From positions 620,001 through 684,000 of the forward strand of contig NZ_BDAP01000002.1 in the NCBI RefSeq assembly GCF_001598915.1: 64,000 nt of DNA, written 5' to 3'. Made by a program: the position numbers and the translations under genes. The stretch's first letter is position 1. Every line of letters begins with the position of its first letter. This stretch comes from Williamsia muralis NBRC 105860 (lineage in GTDB: Bacteria > Actinomycetota > Actinomycetes > Mycobacteriales > Mycobacteriaceae). Shown in pieces: positions 44,368 to 53,754 of this stretch. The notes below the pieces were generated by a model. The model was not told the origin of the DNA. It worked only from the letters and a program-made list of their open reading frames with translations, and made no database searches.

Positions 44368-45150
44368 ATGACCGCCCCACCCACCGCAGTTGCGGCCCGC
44401 GCGAGCGATCTGAAGAAGATCTACGGATCCGGAGACACCCAGGTGCATGCATTGGCGGGTGTCACCGCGGAGTTCGTCCGAGGTGAGTTCACGGCCATCA
44501 TGGGCCCGTCCGGGTCCGGCAAGTCCACATTGATGCACTGCCTCGCCGGACTCGACACCGCGACCAGCGGAACGGTGAGCATCGGCGACACCAATCTGAC
44601 CGACCTCTCCGACAAGCAGATGACGCTCCTGCGCCGGGACCGGATCGGCTTCGTGTTCCAGTCCTTCAACCTGGTGCCGACCCTGACGGCTCGGGAGAAC
44701 ATCACGCTGCCGCTCGACATTGCCGGCCGCAAACCCGATCAGCAATGGTTCGACACCGTGATCGGGCGTCTCGGTATCGCCGACCGTCTGGGCCATCGCC
44801 CCAGCGAGCTGTCCGGTGGTCAGCAGCAGCGCGTGGCGTGTGCACGAGCGCTGGTCGGGCAACCCGAGATCATCTTCGGTGACGAGCCCACCGGCAACCT
44901 CGACTCCAGGTCGTCGGGCGAGGTGCTCAGCATTCTTCGCGCCGCGGTCGACGAGTTCGGCCAGACCGTTGTGATCGTCACCCACGACCCCCGTGCGGCG
45001 AGCTATGCCGACCGGGTGGTCTTTCTCGCCGACGGCCAGATCGTGCAGGAGCTCCGCAATCCCGATGCCGACGAGATCTTCGAGTACATGAAGAACCTCG
45101 ACGAGACCCCGTCGACCGGAGGCTTCTCGCGCGCTCCCAAGGAACTGTGA
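44368..45150 (+). CDS. ABC exporter ATPase (MacB/LolD type)
   Basis: 260 residues. Walker A GPSGSGKST near 48, the family-typical QSFNLVPTLTARENITLPL near 100, signature [15 protein letters not shown] near 150, Walker B IIFGDEPTGNLDS and H-loop VTHDPRAA. This is the LolD/MacB-type NBD that drives FtsX-fold permeases. GAAAGG upstream. The stop overlaps the permease start (TGATG), so the pair is coupled. Cargo unknown. Confidence 0.93.
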   Translation: MTAPPTAVAARASDLKKIYGSGDTQVHALAGVTAEFVRGEFTAIMGPSGSGKSTLMHCLAGLDTATSGTVSIGDTNLTDLSDKQMTLLRRDRIGFVFQSFNLVPTLTARENITLPLDIAGRKPDQQWFDTVIGRLGIADRLGHRPSELSGGQQQRVACARALVGQPEIIFGDEPTGNLDSRSSGEVLSILRAAVDEFGQTVVIVTHDPRAASYADRVVFLADGQIVQELRNPDADEIFEYMKNLDETPSTGGFSRAPKEL

Positions 45151-47687
45151 TGGCATCGAATGCGATGCGCAAGGTCTCACTGAGAAACCTTGGCGCGCAT
45201 AAGCTTCGCCTTGTCCTGACTGTTCTGTCGGTCGTGTTGGGTACCGCTTTCGTGGCCGGTTCGATGATCTTCACCGCGACCGTGTCCAGCGCCTTCGACG
45301 GGATCTTCGACAAGGTCGCACTCGGTGTGGACACCCAGATCTCACCGGAGGACTCCAATTCGTCGGGTGTGCCCGATTCGGTCCTCACCCAGATCGAGGA
45401 CAACAAGGCCGAGCTCGGGGTGGCAAAGGTGTTGCCGCAGTACAGCGGTCCGGCCACCATCGCCAAGGCCGACGGCAAGGCGCTGCAGACGGGCGGCGCG
45501 CCCAGTGTGGGCAGCGCCTTCCAGTCGCCGGACCAACGGCTGTCCGACACCGAGAGCAATCTCATCGACGGCCGTGCTCCGACTGCCCCCAACGAGATCG
45601 CCCTCAACGATTCGTCCGCCGACGAGGCAGACCTGAAACTCGGGTCGACCACCAAGGTGGCGGTGGGCCGTGGCAGCGGGGCACCGATGGAGGTGACGGT
45701 GGTCGGCATCCTCGACGTGCCGGGCGCCACCAGCGGATTCACCAGCATCCAGTTCCAGGAGGAGACTGCCAAAGACCTGTTCACCGACGGCTCGCATTCG
45801 CAGGCGATCGACCTGCAGGCGGCGCCGGGTGTGAGCCCCGAGCAGTTGAAGGAACGAGTCGGAGGCCTGATCGGCGACGACTACAAGCTGCGCACCGGCG
45901 ACCAGGTGCGTCAGGACGAAAAGGACTCGATCAACCAGTTCCTCGACGTCTTCAACTACATCCTGCTGGCGTTCGCCGCGATCGGACTCATCGTCGGCAC
46001 GTTCATCATCTACAACACCTTCTCGATGATCGTGGCCCAGCGGGTGCGAGAGTTGGCCCTGCTCAGGGCAATCGGGGCCAGTCGCAAACAGGTCACCCGT
46101 TCGGTGCTGCTCGAGGCGTTTGTCGTCGGCCTGATCGGCGCGTTGGTCGGCCTGGTCACCGGCATCGGGATCGCGGCGGTGCTACGCGCCGTGACGTCCT
46201 CGACGGGATTGCCCACGGCGTCGCTGCAGGTCGGTCCGTCGGCGATCATCGCGTGTCTGTTGGTGGGCATCGTGGTGACGATGGTCAGTGCGTATGCGCC
46301 GGCCAGGCGGGCGTCAAAGGTGTCGCCCGTGGAGGCGATGCGCGAGAGCCTCACCGATGGTCAGGCGTCACTCAAGGTGCGCACCATCGCAGGCATCGTG
46401 CTGGCGGTCATCGCACTGGCGCTGCTGGCGATCGGTGCCTCCGGTGAGGGGTCCGGAGCTGCGAGCATCGTCGGACTCGGTGCCCTGGTGATGATCTTCG
46501 CGGTGGTGTTCGCCGCGCCTGCGTTGTCGCGTCCGGCGGTCACCGCGCTCGGTGCGGTGCTGGCACGGCCTTTCGGAAAGATCGGTCAGCTTGCGCGTAC
46601 CAACGCTGTCCGCAATCCGAGGCGTACTGCCGCAACAGCTTTCGCGTTGACACTCGGTTTGATGCTGGTGGCGGTGATCGGCACTCTCGGTTCGACGTTC
46701 AAGGGCACGATCGACGATGCGATCGACACCGGACTGACGGCGAATCTGCTGGTGTCCGGCGATCAGGGCAGCGGGTTCTCGCCACTGGTGGTGGAGGCCA
46801 TCGCCGAGATCGACGGAGTCGAATCGGTTGTCGGCTTCGGGGGTATCCAGGCCGAGGTCGATGGTCAGGGCGTGTTCGGGTACTCGCCCGACGGTGACAT
46901 GTACTCGGTCACCCCGTACGAGATGGTCGAGGGTCCGCGAACGATCGAACCGGACGGCATGATCGTCGGCGAACGCACGTCGAAGGAGAAGGGCTGGAAC
47001 GTCGGCGAGACGATCGAGTTCACCAACTACGACGGCACGGTGGTCCCGGTGAGGGTGACCGGCATCTTCAAGGACAACCCGCTGATCGATCCGTGGGCGA
47101 TGGGCTCGGATGCCTACGAGAAGCTGATCCCGTCACCGCTGCGGCAAGAGGTCTTCGCCGCCATCAAGACGGTGCCGGGCGCCAACGTCGACGAGGTGAG
47201 CGACCGGGTCGAAGATGTCACCGCCGACTACCTGACGGTGAAGATCCGGACGCCTGCCGAGTTCAAGGGCGAGCAGTCATCGCAGATCGACCAGATGCTG
47301 AGTGTCCTCTACGGAATGCTCGGACTGGCGTTGGTGATCGCAGTCCTGGGCATCGTCAACACGCTCGCCCTGTCGGTGATCGAACGCAAACGTGAGATCG
47401 GGATGTTGCGGGCGATCGGGATGGCCCGTGCTCAACTACGGCGGACGATCTACGTCGAGTCGCTGTTGATCGCGATCTTCGGTGCGCTGCTCGGTGTGGT
47501 GCTGGGCGTGGCATTCGGCTGGGCGTTGGTACGCACCCTGAAGTACTGGGGTCTGGGTGCTCCGGTGTTGCCGTGGAGTCTGATCGTCATCACGCTGGTC
47601 GGTGCGGCCGTTGTCGGAGTGCTGGCGGCCCTGTGGCCGGCCTCGCGGGCGGCGAAGACCAAACCGCTGGACGCGATCGACAACTAG
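45150..47687 (+). CDS. ABC exporter permease with two FtsX domains
   Basis: 845 residues from ATG 45150, with AAGGAA six bases upstream. N-terminal TM helix, a large extracytoplasmic MacB-like domain (about 45-260), three TM helices with VRELALLRAIGASRKQVTRSVLLEA (about 300), a middle TM pair, a second extracytoplasmic domain and a second FtsX domain with KREIGMLRAIGMARAQLRRTIYVESLL (about 755). The duplicated layout lets one polypeptide form the whole permease. Probably exports or extracts a lipid or peptide, or is mechanotransmitting; substrate unknown. Confidence 0.9.
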   Translation: MASNAMRKVSLRNLGAHKLRLVLTVLSVVLGTAFVAGSMIFTATVSSAFDGIFDKVALGVDTQISPEDSNSSGVPDSVLTQIEDNKAELGVAKVLPQYSGPATIAKADGKALQTGGAPSVGSAFQSPDQRLSDTESNLIDGRAPTAPNEIALNDSSADEADLKLGSTTKVAVGRGSGAPMEVTVVGILDVPGATSGFTSIQFQEETAKDLFTDGSHSQAIDLQAAPGVSPEQLKERVGGLIGDDYKLRTGDQVRQDEKDSINQFLDVFNYILLAFAAIGLIVGTFIIYNTFSMIVAQRVRELALLRAIGASRKQVTRSVLLEAFVVGLIGALVGLVTGIGIAAVLRAVTSSTGLPTASLQVGPSAIIACLLVGIVVTMVSAYAPARRASKVSPVEAMRESLTDGQASLKVRTIAGIVLAVIALALLAIGASGEGSGAASIVGLGALVMIFAVVFAAPALSRPAVTALGAVLARPFGKIGQLARTNAVRNPRRTAATAFALTLGLMLVAVIGTLGSTFKGTIDDAIDTGLTANLLVSGDQGSGFSPLVVEAIAEIDGVESVVGFGGIQAEVDGQGVFGYSPDGDMYSVTPYEMVEGPRTIEPDGMIVGERTSKEKGWNVGETIEFTNYDGTVVPVRVTGIFKDNPLIDPWAMGSDAYEKLIPSPLRQEVFAAIKTVPGANVDEVSDRVEDVTADYLTVKIRTPAEFKGEQSSQIDQMLSVLYGMLGLALVIAVLGIVNTLALSVIERKREIGMLRAIGMARAQLRRTIYVESLLIAIFGALLGVVLGVAFGWALVRTLKYWGLGAPVLPWSLIVITLVGAAVVGVLAALWPASRAAKTKPLDAIDN

Positions 47688-47706
47688 TCCACGACACTGC
47701 AGACAA

Positions 47707-47742
47707 CAGAACCCCCGCGCCGGTCCCGGTGCGGGGGTTCTG
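47707..47742. terminator. hairpin terminator after the ABC exporter operon
   Basis: Exact 12-bp arms CAGAACCCCCGC (47707-47718) and GCGGGGGTTCTG (47731-47742) with a 12-nt loop that can itself pair, followed by TCCGTTTT. This is the most classical rho-independent terminator in the window. Confidence 0.85.
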
Positions 47743-47792
47743 TCCGTTTTCCGGTCGGCGCGAGCGGGTAAGCGGGCCGCGAGGAGGACATC

Positions 47793-48737
47793 ATGAGTTC
47801 ACATGGTCTGGTTTTTGCCCCGACCCCTTTACTGACCGTAACCATCGAATCCGACGCCAGCGACGCTGCGGAGCTGCACGTCCACGCCGGAGGGCAGGGC
47901 TTCTGGATCGCCCGGATGATGGAGACGCTCGGCCTGAACACCACGTTGTGTGGGGTGTTCGGCGGCGAGGCCGGAAAGATACTGCGCCCACTGATCGAAG
48001 GTGAGGGCGTCGCGGTGCGTGGCGTGGCGATGGGCGGCGAGAACGGCTCGTACGTCCACGATCGGCGCAGCGGCAACCGCCTCGAAGTGGTGAGTGTGCG
48101 TCCACAAGTGCTCACCCGGCACGAAGTGGACGACCTCTTCAGCAACTGCCTTGCCGAGGGGCTCACCTCGGGCGTCGCGGCGCTCGGCGGCCCCCATGAG
48201 GACGGGGTGATCCCGGACGAGACCTACGGACGCCTGGCTGCAGATCTGACGGCCAACGGCATCCCGGTGGTGGCCGACCTGTCCGGCCCGACCTTGCAGA
48301 GCGCGCTCGAAGGTGGCCTCGACATCCTCAAGGTGAGTCACGAGGACCTCGTCGAGGACGGGTTCGCGAAGTCGGAGAAGCCTGCGGATCTTGCCACCGC
48401 GATGGAGGAATTCGGAGAAAAGGGCGCCAGGGTGGTGGTGATCTCGCGTGGTGAGGAATCGACGCTGGCCTGGGAGGACGGTCAGTTCTGGGAGGCCATC
48501 GCGCCGCCCGCCCAATCGATCGACCATCGGGGTGCCGGCGACTCGATGACCGCTGCGTTGGCTGTGTCGACCGCGCAGGGCGAGTCCCTCGAGTCGGGAC
48601 TGCGGCTGGCGGTCGCGGCAGGTGCGGCAACGGTGACCCGGCGAGGGCTGGCGACCGGCCACGGCGAGGTGGTCCGGAAGTTGGCCGAACGAGCCGAGGT
48701 CCGCAAGGTGGACCGACCCGGAAAGGGCACGTCGTGA
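47793..48737 (+). CDS. PfkB family sugar kinase (1-phosphofructokinase-like)
   Basis: 314 residues with GAGGAGGA upstream. The PfkB N-terminal motif is altered to AGGQGFWIARMMETLG (GGKG to GGQG). The C-terminal signature HRGAGDSMTAALAV keeps the anion hole and the catalytic aspartate of GAGDS. The closest class is 1-phosphofructokinase/tagatose-6-phosphate kinase, but no fructose PTS is nearby. The surE start overlaps its stop (GTGA), so the two are coupled, and a nucleoside or sugar-phosphate salvage role is possible. Confidence 0.82.
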   Translation: MSSHGLVFAPTPLLTVTIESDASDAAELHVHAGGQGFWIARMMETLGLNTTLCGVFGGEAGKILRPLIEGEGVAVRGVAMGGENGSYVHDRRSGNRLEVVSVRPQVLTRHEVDDLFSNCLAEGLTSGVAALGGPHEDGVIPDETYGRLAADLTANGIPVVADLSGPTLQSALEGGLDILKVSHEDLVEDGFAKSEKPADLATAMEEFGEKGARVVVISRGEESTLAWEDGQFWEAIAPPAQSIDHRGAGDSMTAALAVSTAQGESLESGLRLAVAAGAATVTRRGLATGHGEVVRKLAERAEVRKVDRPGKGTS

Positions 48738-49501
48738 AGGTGCTGATCACCAACGACGACGGTATCGACCGCACCGGGATCCGCGTGCTCGCGAGAGTTG
48801 CGGCCGACCTGGGTCTCGACGTGGTGGTCGCCGCGCCCGACCGGGAGCGCAGCGGCGCGAGCGCGTCGCTCAGTGCCATCGAAGACGGCGGCCGGTTGCG
48901 GATGCGAGCCACCGACCTGACCGAGTTGCCCGGCGTGACGGCTTACGCCGTGGACGCGTCGCCTGCCCTCATCGCTTTTGTCGCGTGCGATGGAGCATTC
49001 GGGTCACCGCCGGATCTGGTGTTTTCCGGGATCAATCACGGCCCCAACACCGGACACGCGATCTTGCACTCGGGGACGGTGGGCGCGGCGTTCACCGCTG
49101 CCGCCCACGGCGCTGCGACGTTGGCGGTGTCGGTCGACGCCGCCGAGCCCCGCGATTGGGACTGCGCGGCCGAGGTCGCGCGTGTCGCAGCAGCGTGGGT
49201 GGTCGACAAGGCCCAGCCCGGTTCGGTGCTCAACGTCAACATCCCCGATCTGGCCAGAGCGGATCTGAAGGGGCTGCGGCGGGCATCGCTTGCACCGTTC
49301 GGGGCCGTGCAGGCCCGGATCGGGGAACGAGATGAGGAGTCGGTGGCGGTGACCTTCGACGAGATCCGCGCTCAGGAGCAGGACGACAGCCCGCCGGGTT
49401 CGGATGCCGCCCTCATCGCGGACGGGTGGGCGACGGTGACCGCTCTCCGGGTCCCGCCGATCGAGGCCCCGGACACCGACCTCGACGGGCTTGTCCTATA
49501 G
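48734..49501 (+). CDS. surE: 5'/3'-nucleotidase SurE
   Basis: 255 residues. N-terminal VLITNDDGID with the paired metal-binding aspartates, APDRERSGASASLS near 38 and the hallmark SGINHGPNTGHAILHSGTVGAAFTAA near 97, all intact. SurE is a metal-dependent phosphatase that dephosphorylates nucleoside monophosphates and is linked to stationary-phase survival. Length is typical. It is coupled to the PfkB gene; the next gene is convergent and overlaps its last bases. Confidence 0.93.
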   Translation: MKVLITNDDGIDRTGIRVLARVAADLGLDVVVAAPDRERSGASASLSAIEDGGRLRMRATDLTELPGVTAYAVDASPALIAFVACDGAFGSPPDLVFSGINHGPNTGHAILHSGTVGAAFTAAAHGAATLAVSVDAAEPRDWDCAAEVARVAAAWVVDKAQPGSVLNVNIPDLARADLKGLRRASLAPFGAVQARIGERDEESVAVTFDEIRAQEQDDSPPGSDAALIADGWATVTALRVPPIEAPDTDLDGLVL

Positions 49502-50302
49502 CGGATTCGTCGGGTCGGCCTTACGGAGCAGGAGCACCAGGTTGGTGCCCAGTACTTCCCGGATCAGCGGCACCTTCATCACCCACCACAGCCGCCCCGG
49601 GAGATACCGGGGAAAGGCTGCCACCAGTGTCGCCTCACTCGGCGGCACCGAACGTGCCCACCGCAGCCCGTCGGCTGCGGTGACCTTGAACAACGATGTG
49701 CCGTAGAGGTTCTTGGGCCGGTGGCCGTGCTTTCTGGTGTACCAGCGGGCCGCCCGAGCGCCGCCGAAGTAATGGGTCAAACCCATCTCGTGGCCGCCGA
49801 ACGGTCCGTACCAGAGGGTGTAGCTGAGCAGGACGAGGCCGCCGGGGCGAGTGACCCGCAGCATCTCTCGGGCCATGGACCAGGGCTCGGCGACGTGTTC
49901 GGCGACATTGGACGAGTAGCAGATGTCCACCACGGCATCGGCGATCGGCAGTGCAGTCCCCGACCCGCGGACACCGGCCTGCTGGGGGAGACCGGCGGCA
50001 TGCATCTCGTCCGGGTCAGGTTCGACCGACACATAGTGGGCGCCGCGGCGCCGGAACACCTCGGCGAAGTAGCCGGGACCGCCTCCCACATCGAGGACAA
50101 CCTTGCCGTCGAGGCCGGCCGGGCCGCCGGGGTCGAGGCCCGTGACGCCGCGGTGCAGCGCCTCGATCAACTCCACCGAGTCATCGGCGAGGGCGCCGTA
50201 GAAGCGGTCGGGGTCGGACTGCTCGTACCGGAAGTGGTTCAGCAAGGTGGCCGAACGGACCACCGTGGCGCGCTGACGGGCACGGCGGGTGGTGTCTTTC
50301 AC
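49496..50302 (-). CDS. class I SAM-dependent methyltransferase (Rv0224c-like)
   Basis: 268 residues. Motif I VLDVGGGPGYFAEVF near 70, VEPDPDEM near 95, ALPIADAVVDICYSSNVAEHV near 120 and LRVTRPGGLVLLSY near 150 are those of the Methyltransf_11 class. The C-terminus is hydrophobic. It is divergent from a GT4 glycosyltransferase, as Rv0224c-Rv0225 are in M. tuberculosis, so a cell-envelope lipid or glycan is the likely acceptor. GTG start. Confidence 0.85.
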   Translation of the reverse strand: MKDTTRRARQRATVVRSATLLNHFRYEQSDPDRFYGALADDSVELIEALHRGVTGLDPGGPAGLDGKVVLDVGGGPGYFAEVFRRRGAHYVSVEPDPDEMHAAGLPQQAGVRGSGTALPIADAVVDICYSSNVAEHVAEPWSMAREMLRVTRPGGLVLLSYTLWYGPFGGHEMGLTHYFGGARAARWYTRKHGHRPKNLYGTSLFKVTAADGLRWARSVPPSEATLVAAFPRYLPGRLWWVMKVPLIREVLGTNLVLLLRKADPTNPL

Positions 50303-50359
50303 CAGCGAAACGATACGGGTCGGACGTCGGTGGTGATCCGGCCGCTACCCTGGCCAACA

Positions 50360-51553
50360 GTGAAAAACGAACAACCTGACAACGTCGCCAACGGTGAGCC
50401 CACCGCGCCCGTCCGCGAGGTGCTGTTGCTGTGCTGGCGCGACTCCGACCACCCGCAGGGTGGCGGCAGCGAACGGTACCTCGAGCGCATCGGGGCCGAA
50501 CTCGTCCGCGACGGCGTGCGCGTGACCCTGCGGACGGCCGGCTACCCGGGTGCGGCGCGCACGGAGATCCGTGACGGCATCCAGGTCTCGCGCGGCGGTG
50601 GCCGGCTCAGCGTGTACCCGCGGGCGCTCGCGGCGATCGTCGCCGGCCGGCTCGGTCGTGGACCGATGGCCGGGCTCGATCCCGACGTGGTGATCGACAC
50701 CCAGAACGGCATCCCCTTCTTCGCCCGCTGGGTGATGCGCGCGCCGGTGGTGGTTTTGGTGCATCACTGCCATCGCCGCCAGTGGCCGGTCGCCGGCGCC
50801 GCGATGGGCCGGATCGGATGGTTCATCGAATCCCGCCTGTCACCGTGGGTGCATCGGGATTCGCAGTACCTGACCGTGTCGTTGCCGTCGGCCGAAGATC
50901 TCGTCTCGCTCGGTGTGGACGCCGGGCGGGTGTCGGTGGTGCGCGCAGGCACCGACCCGTCACCTCACGTCGATGTCGAACCGGATCCTCGCCGGCTGGT
51001 GGTGCTCTCTCGTCTGGTGCCGCACAAGCAGATCGAACACGCGCTCGAGGTGATGGCCCGGCTCGCATCCACCCATCCGGACGTGACGTTGGACGTCGTG
51101 GGCGACGGCTGGTGGTCGACCCGCCTTCGTGAGCGCGCGACCGAACTCGGTGTCGACCGGCGCGTGAGTTTTCACGGGCATGTGAGCGAATCCGACAAGC
51201 ACCGCATCCTTGCCGGCTCGGCGCTGCATCTGATGCCATCGCAGACCGAGGGGTGGGGACTTGCCGTTGTCGAGGCCGCCGGGCACGGTGTACCGACCAT
51301 CGGGTACCGATCTTCTCGAGGGCTCACCGACTCCGTGGTGGACGGCGTGACCGGACTGCTTGTCGACGACCTCGACGAGTTGATCTCGGCCACAGCGGAA
51401 TTGCTTGATGAGCCGGCGCGATGCCGCGAACTCGGCGACAAGGCGCGAGAGCGTGCCGGTGACTATTCGTGGTCGGCGGCGGCTGCCCGGGTGAAATACG
51501 TCCTGGCCGAGACGGTCTCAGGGCGCCGTGTATCGGGCCTCGTCAGAGATTGA
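50360..51553 (+). CDS. GT4-family glycosyltransferase (Rv0225-like)
   Basis: 397 residues from GTG 50360; earlier in-frame starts lie antisense within the methyltransferase gene. GT-B fold: N-terminal DHPQGGGSERYLERIG near 30, the second domain with LVVLSRLVPHKQIEHALEVM near 215 and the donor-binding MPSQTEGWGLAVVEAAGHGVPTIGY near 300, containing the E-x7-E motif. Retaining, GDP/UDP-sugar or similar donor. The setting points to a mannosyl- or related transferase of envelope glycolipids. No RBS is evident, so the mRNA may be leaderless. Confidence 0.9.
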   Translation: MKNEQPDNVANGEPTAPVREVLLLCWRDSDHPQGGGSERYLERIGAELVRDGVRVTLRTAGYPGAARTEIRDGIQVSRGGGRLSVYPRALAAIVAGRLGRGPMAGLDPDVVIDTQNGIPFFARWVMRAPVVVLVHHCHRRQWPVAGAAMGRIGWFIESRLSPWVHRDSQYLTVSLPSAEDLVSLGVDAGRVSVVRAGTDPSPHVDVEPDPRRLVVLSRLVPHKQIEHALEVMARLASTHPDVTLDVVGDGWWSTRLRERATELGVDRRVSFHGHVSESDKHRILAGSALHLMPSQTEGWGLAVVEAAGHGVPTIGYRSSRGLTDSVVDGVTGLLVDDLDELISATAELLDEPARCRELGDKARERAGDYSWSAAAARVKYVLAETVSGRRVSGLVRD

Positions 51554-52010
51554 GTGCTGCACCGGGTTTCACCTTGAAACTCGGCAAGTCTTCGAGTGAC
51601 ACCGTGGCCTCGTAGGTACGGTCGTAGCCGGTCGCGCTGATCTTCCATCCGTCTGCCGTCCGGATGTAGCGGTCGTTGTAGAACGCCGCTCCGAAGAGCA
51701 TGAAGTTGAAGTCCGCGACGATGACCCGGTCCTGCAGGTACCACCGGCCCGTGGCCTCGTCGCCGTCGACGGTGATCTCCGGGTGGTCGACTCGATGCTC
51801 GGTCAGCACCGCTGCCCCGAGCGACGACTTCATGAAGTCGACGAGCTCGGCTCGGGTGGTGAACGACAGGCTGTCGCCGTAGTCGCCGGTGACGTCTTCG
51901 GCCAGGGTGGTCTCGAACTCGTCCCACGCCTTGGTGTCCAAGGCACGGAGATACCGGTATTTGACCTGTTTGATCGCTTCGGTCTGTGTGAAGGTTTCGA
52001 GCTCGTCCAC
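51543..52010 (-). CDS. SnoaL-like/NTF2-fold protein
   Basis: 155 residues of the SnoaL_4 type: QVKYRYLRALDTKAWDEFETTLAEDVTGDYG near 15, HRVDHPEITVDGDEATGRWYLQD near 72, and YNDRYIRTADGWKISATGYDRTYE near 113. The family includes dehydratases, isomerases and many uncharacterised members, and no activity can be assigned. It overlaps the convergent glycosyltransferase stop by 11 bp and lies 3 bp from the stop of the GT-C-like gene upstream on the same strand. Confidence 0.85.
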   Translation of the reverse strand: MDELETFTQTEAIKQVKYRYLRALDTKAWDEFETTLAEDVTGDYGDSLSFTTRAELVDFMKSSLGAAVLTEHRVDHPEITVDGDEATGRWYLQDRVIVADFNFMLFGAAFYNDRYIRTADGWKISATGYDRTYEATVSLEDLPSFKVKPGAALNL

Positions 52011-52013
52011 TGC

Positions 52014-53735
52014 CTAGAGCCTCTTTCGGTGCGCCGTTCGGTGGGGCCATTTCAGCACAGCTGCGAGTAATCCATTGGCGATCAGCACAATCCACACCAG
52101 ATGGGCAACCCACAGCGCACCCCGCTCGACTGATGAGGGCTCGCCGATTGCACTGTGCAAACGATCGATGTCCACCCGATAGACGCGCAGGTCGGCACCG
52201 TCGAACGCGAGGTCGAGTTGGGCCAGGGTGCGCGGCGCCGCACCGATGGCCGAATCGCCCTCGACGAGAACCCATCCGACTCCCAGTGCTGCGAGCGCCT
52301 GCGGGGACGATCCGGCGAGGAGTGCTTCCCCGGCGCGGGTGGCCCGTGAATCCGGTCGATCGACACTGCGGCCGTCGACGATCAGCTCACCCGATTGCAG
52401 GACGTCGGCGCGCAGGAGTCTCGGGGCCGGATCCAGGGACACCGAATCGGCGAAGGCGTACTGGCGGTTGGTCCCCACCGGGAGCACGAGTACATCGCCA
52501 TGTCCGGACGTGATGGTGTCGGCAACGACCTGCCAGTCGCCCGGGTAGTGGATCGGGGTGAGCGAGTTGCCCACACCCCACGCGAGGTCGGGCAGTGGGG
52601 CGACGATCAGCGCGGAGGCGACGACGGCGGCAAACCCCTTCGGCACGTGTCGGCCGGCCGATTGGACGGCTGACGCGGCAGCCAGCGCGTATGCCGGAAC
52701 CGCGAGGGCGATCCATTTCTGGGTGTCGCGCAGCAGACCGGCACCGGGCATCGTATCGACCAGCCATTCCAGGATTGCCATGCCGAACGGCGTGGCCGCG
52801 AGGGCGACCAGGACAACCGAACCGATCGCAAGTCCGCCCGCTGTTCTGATCACCGGGTTGCGACGGCGGTGCCACAGTCCCGGGAGCCCGACGAGGACAA
52901 CAAGCAGCAAGGCGGCGGTGGCCACCAGCGCCCACGGCGAGGTCCGGCTCTCGGGTACGGCGTCGGCGTTCCACACGCCACCGAGGCCCAACAGCGAACC
53001 GGCCGTTCCGAGCCACGGCTCCGCGCGGGCCGCGAACAGCGCGACGGATCCGGGATCAGCCGTGCCGGTGCCCGCACCCAGGAACGATGCGGTCAGCCAC
53101 GGGAGAGACGACGCCGCCCAGAGCGTGGACGCGGTCAGCGCCATCCGCCATTCGCGCCGGACAAGCGCCGGGATGACCAGACCGGCGAACAGCACGAATC
53201 CGGCGAGTAGCGAACCGGTCGGCGTGATCCCGGCGACGGCGAGACAGCCCGCCAGCACCGACCAGCGAGCCCAGCCGCCACCGCGGCGGACGTCGACGGT
53301 GGCGATCAGGATCCATCCGAGCGCTGCGTAGCCGACGAGCAGACTCCACTGGCCCTGCAGAAGGCGTTCGGCCACATAGGGATTCCAGACGGCGATGACC
53401 GTGGCCGCCACCATGCCGGGTGTCCCCGCCGCGGGCAGGACTCGCCGAGCCAATCGGCCGTACCCGACGCCGGCCAGCACGATGGCCACGAAAGTCAGTG
53501 CCTTGACCACGATTCCACCGTCGATCACGCCGGAGGCGACGGCGATCAGCCAGTCCTGCGGCACGGCCCGCGGCGCAGAATCGGACAAGCCGAGCGCCGA
53601 GTCGGTGACAAAGGAGCGGGGAGTGCTGACCATGTCGCGGATCAGCAGGTATCCCGGACCGAAGACGGGCCCGAGGATCGCCATCGACAGGGCGATGCTG
53701 GTCAGCCACAGGCTGAGCCAATGCCTGCGGGTCAT
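52014..53735 (-). CDS. GT-C-like polytopic membrane protein (Rv0226c-like)
   Basis: 573 residues, close to the length I recall for Rv0226c. TM1 is followed by an extracytoplasmic loop PGYLLIRDMVSTPRSF, with the acidic residue in the place typical of GT-C transferases, then PRAVPQDW. About 12 TM helices follow, and a soluble segment (about 410-540) precedes a last TM. It is probably a polyprenyl-phosphate-sugar-dependent glycosyltransferase or an accessory of one, acting outside the membrane; no activity is established. Confidence 0.75.
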   Translation of the reverse strand: MTRRHWLSLWLTSIALSMAILGPVFGPGYLLIRDMVSTPRSFVTDSALGLSDSAPRAVPQDWLIAVASGVIDGGIVVKALTFVAIVLAGVGYGRLARRVLPAAGTPGMVAATVIAVWNPYVAERLLQGQWSLLVGYAALGWILIATVDVRRGGGWARWSVLAGCLAVAGITPTGSLLAGFVLFAGLVIPALVRREWRMALTASTLWAASSLPWLTASFLGAGTGTADPGSVALFAARAEPWLGTAGSLLGLGGVWNADAVPESRTSPWALVATAALLLVVLVGLPGLWHRRRNPVIRTAGGLAIGSVVLVALAATPFGMAILEWLVDTMPGAGLLRDTQKWIALAVPAYALAAASAVQSAGRHVPKGFAAVVASALIVAPLPDLAWGVGNSLTPIHYPGDWQVVADTITSGHGDVLVLPVGTNRQYAFADSVSLDPAPRLLRADVLQSGELIVDGRSVDRPDSRATRAGEALLAGSSPQALAALGVGWVLVEGDSAIGAAPRTLAQLDLAFDGADLRVYRVDIDRLHSAIGEPSSVERGALWVAHLVWIVLIANGLLAAVLKWPHRTAHRKRL

Positions 53736-53754
53736 GCATGGACCCTAACAAGCG

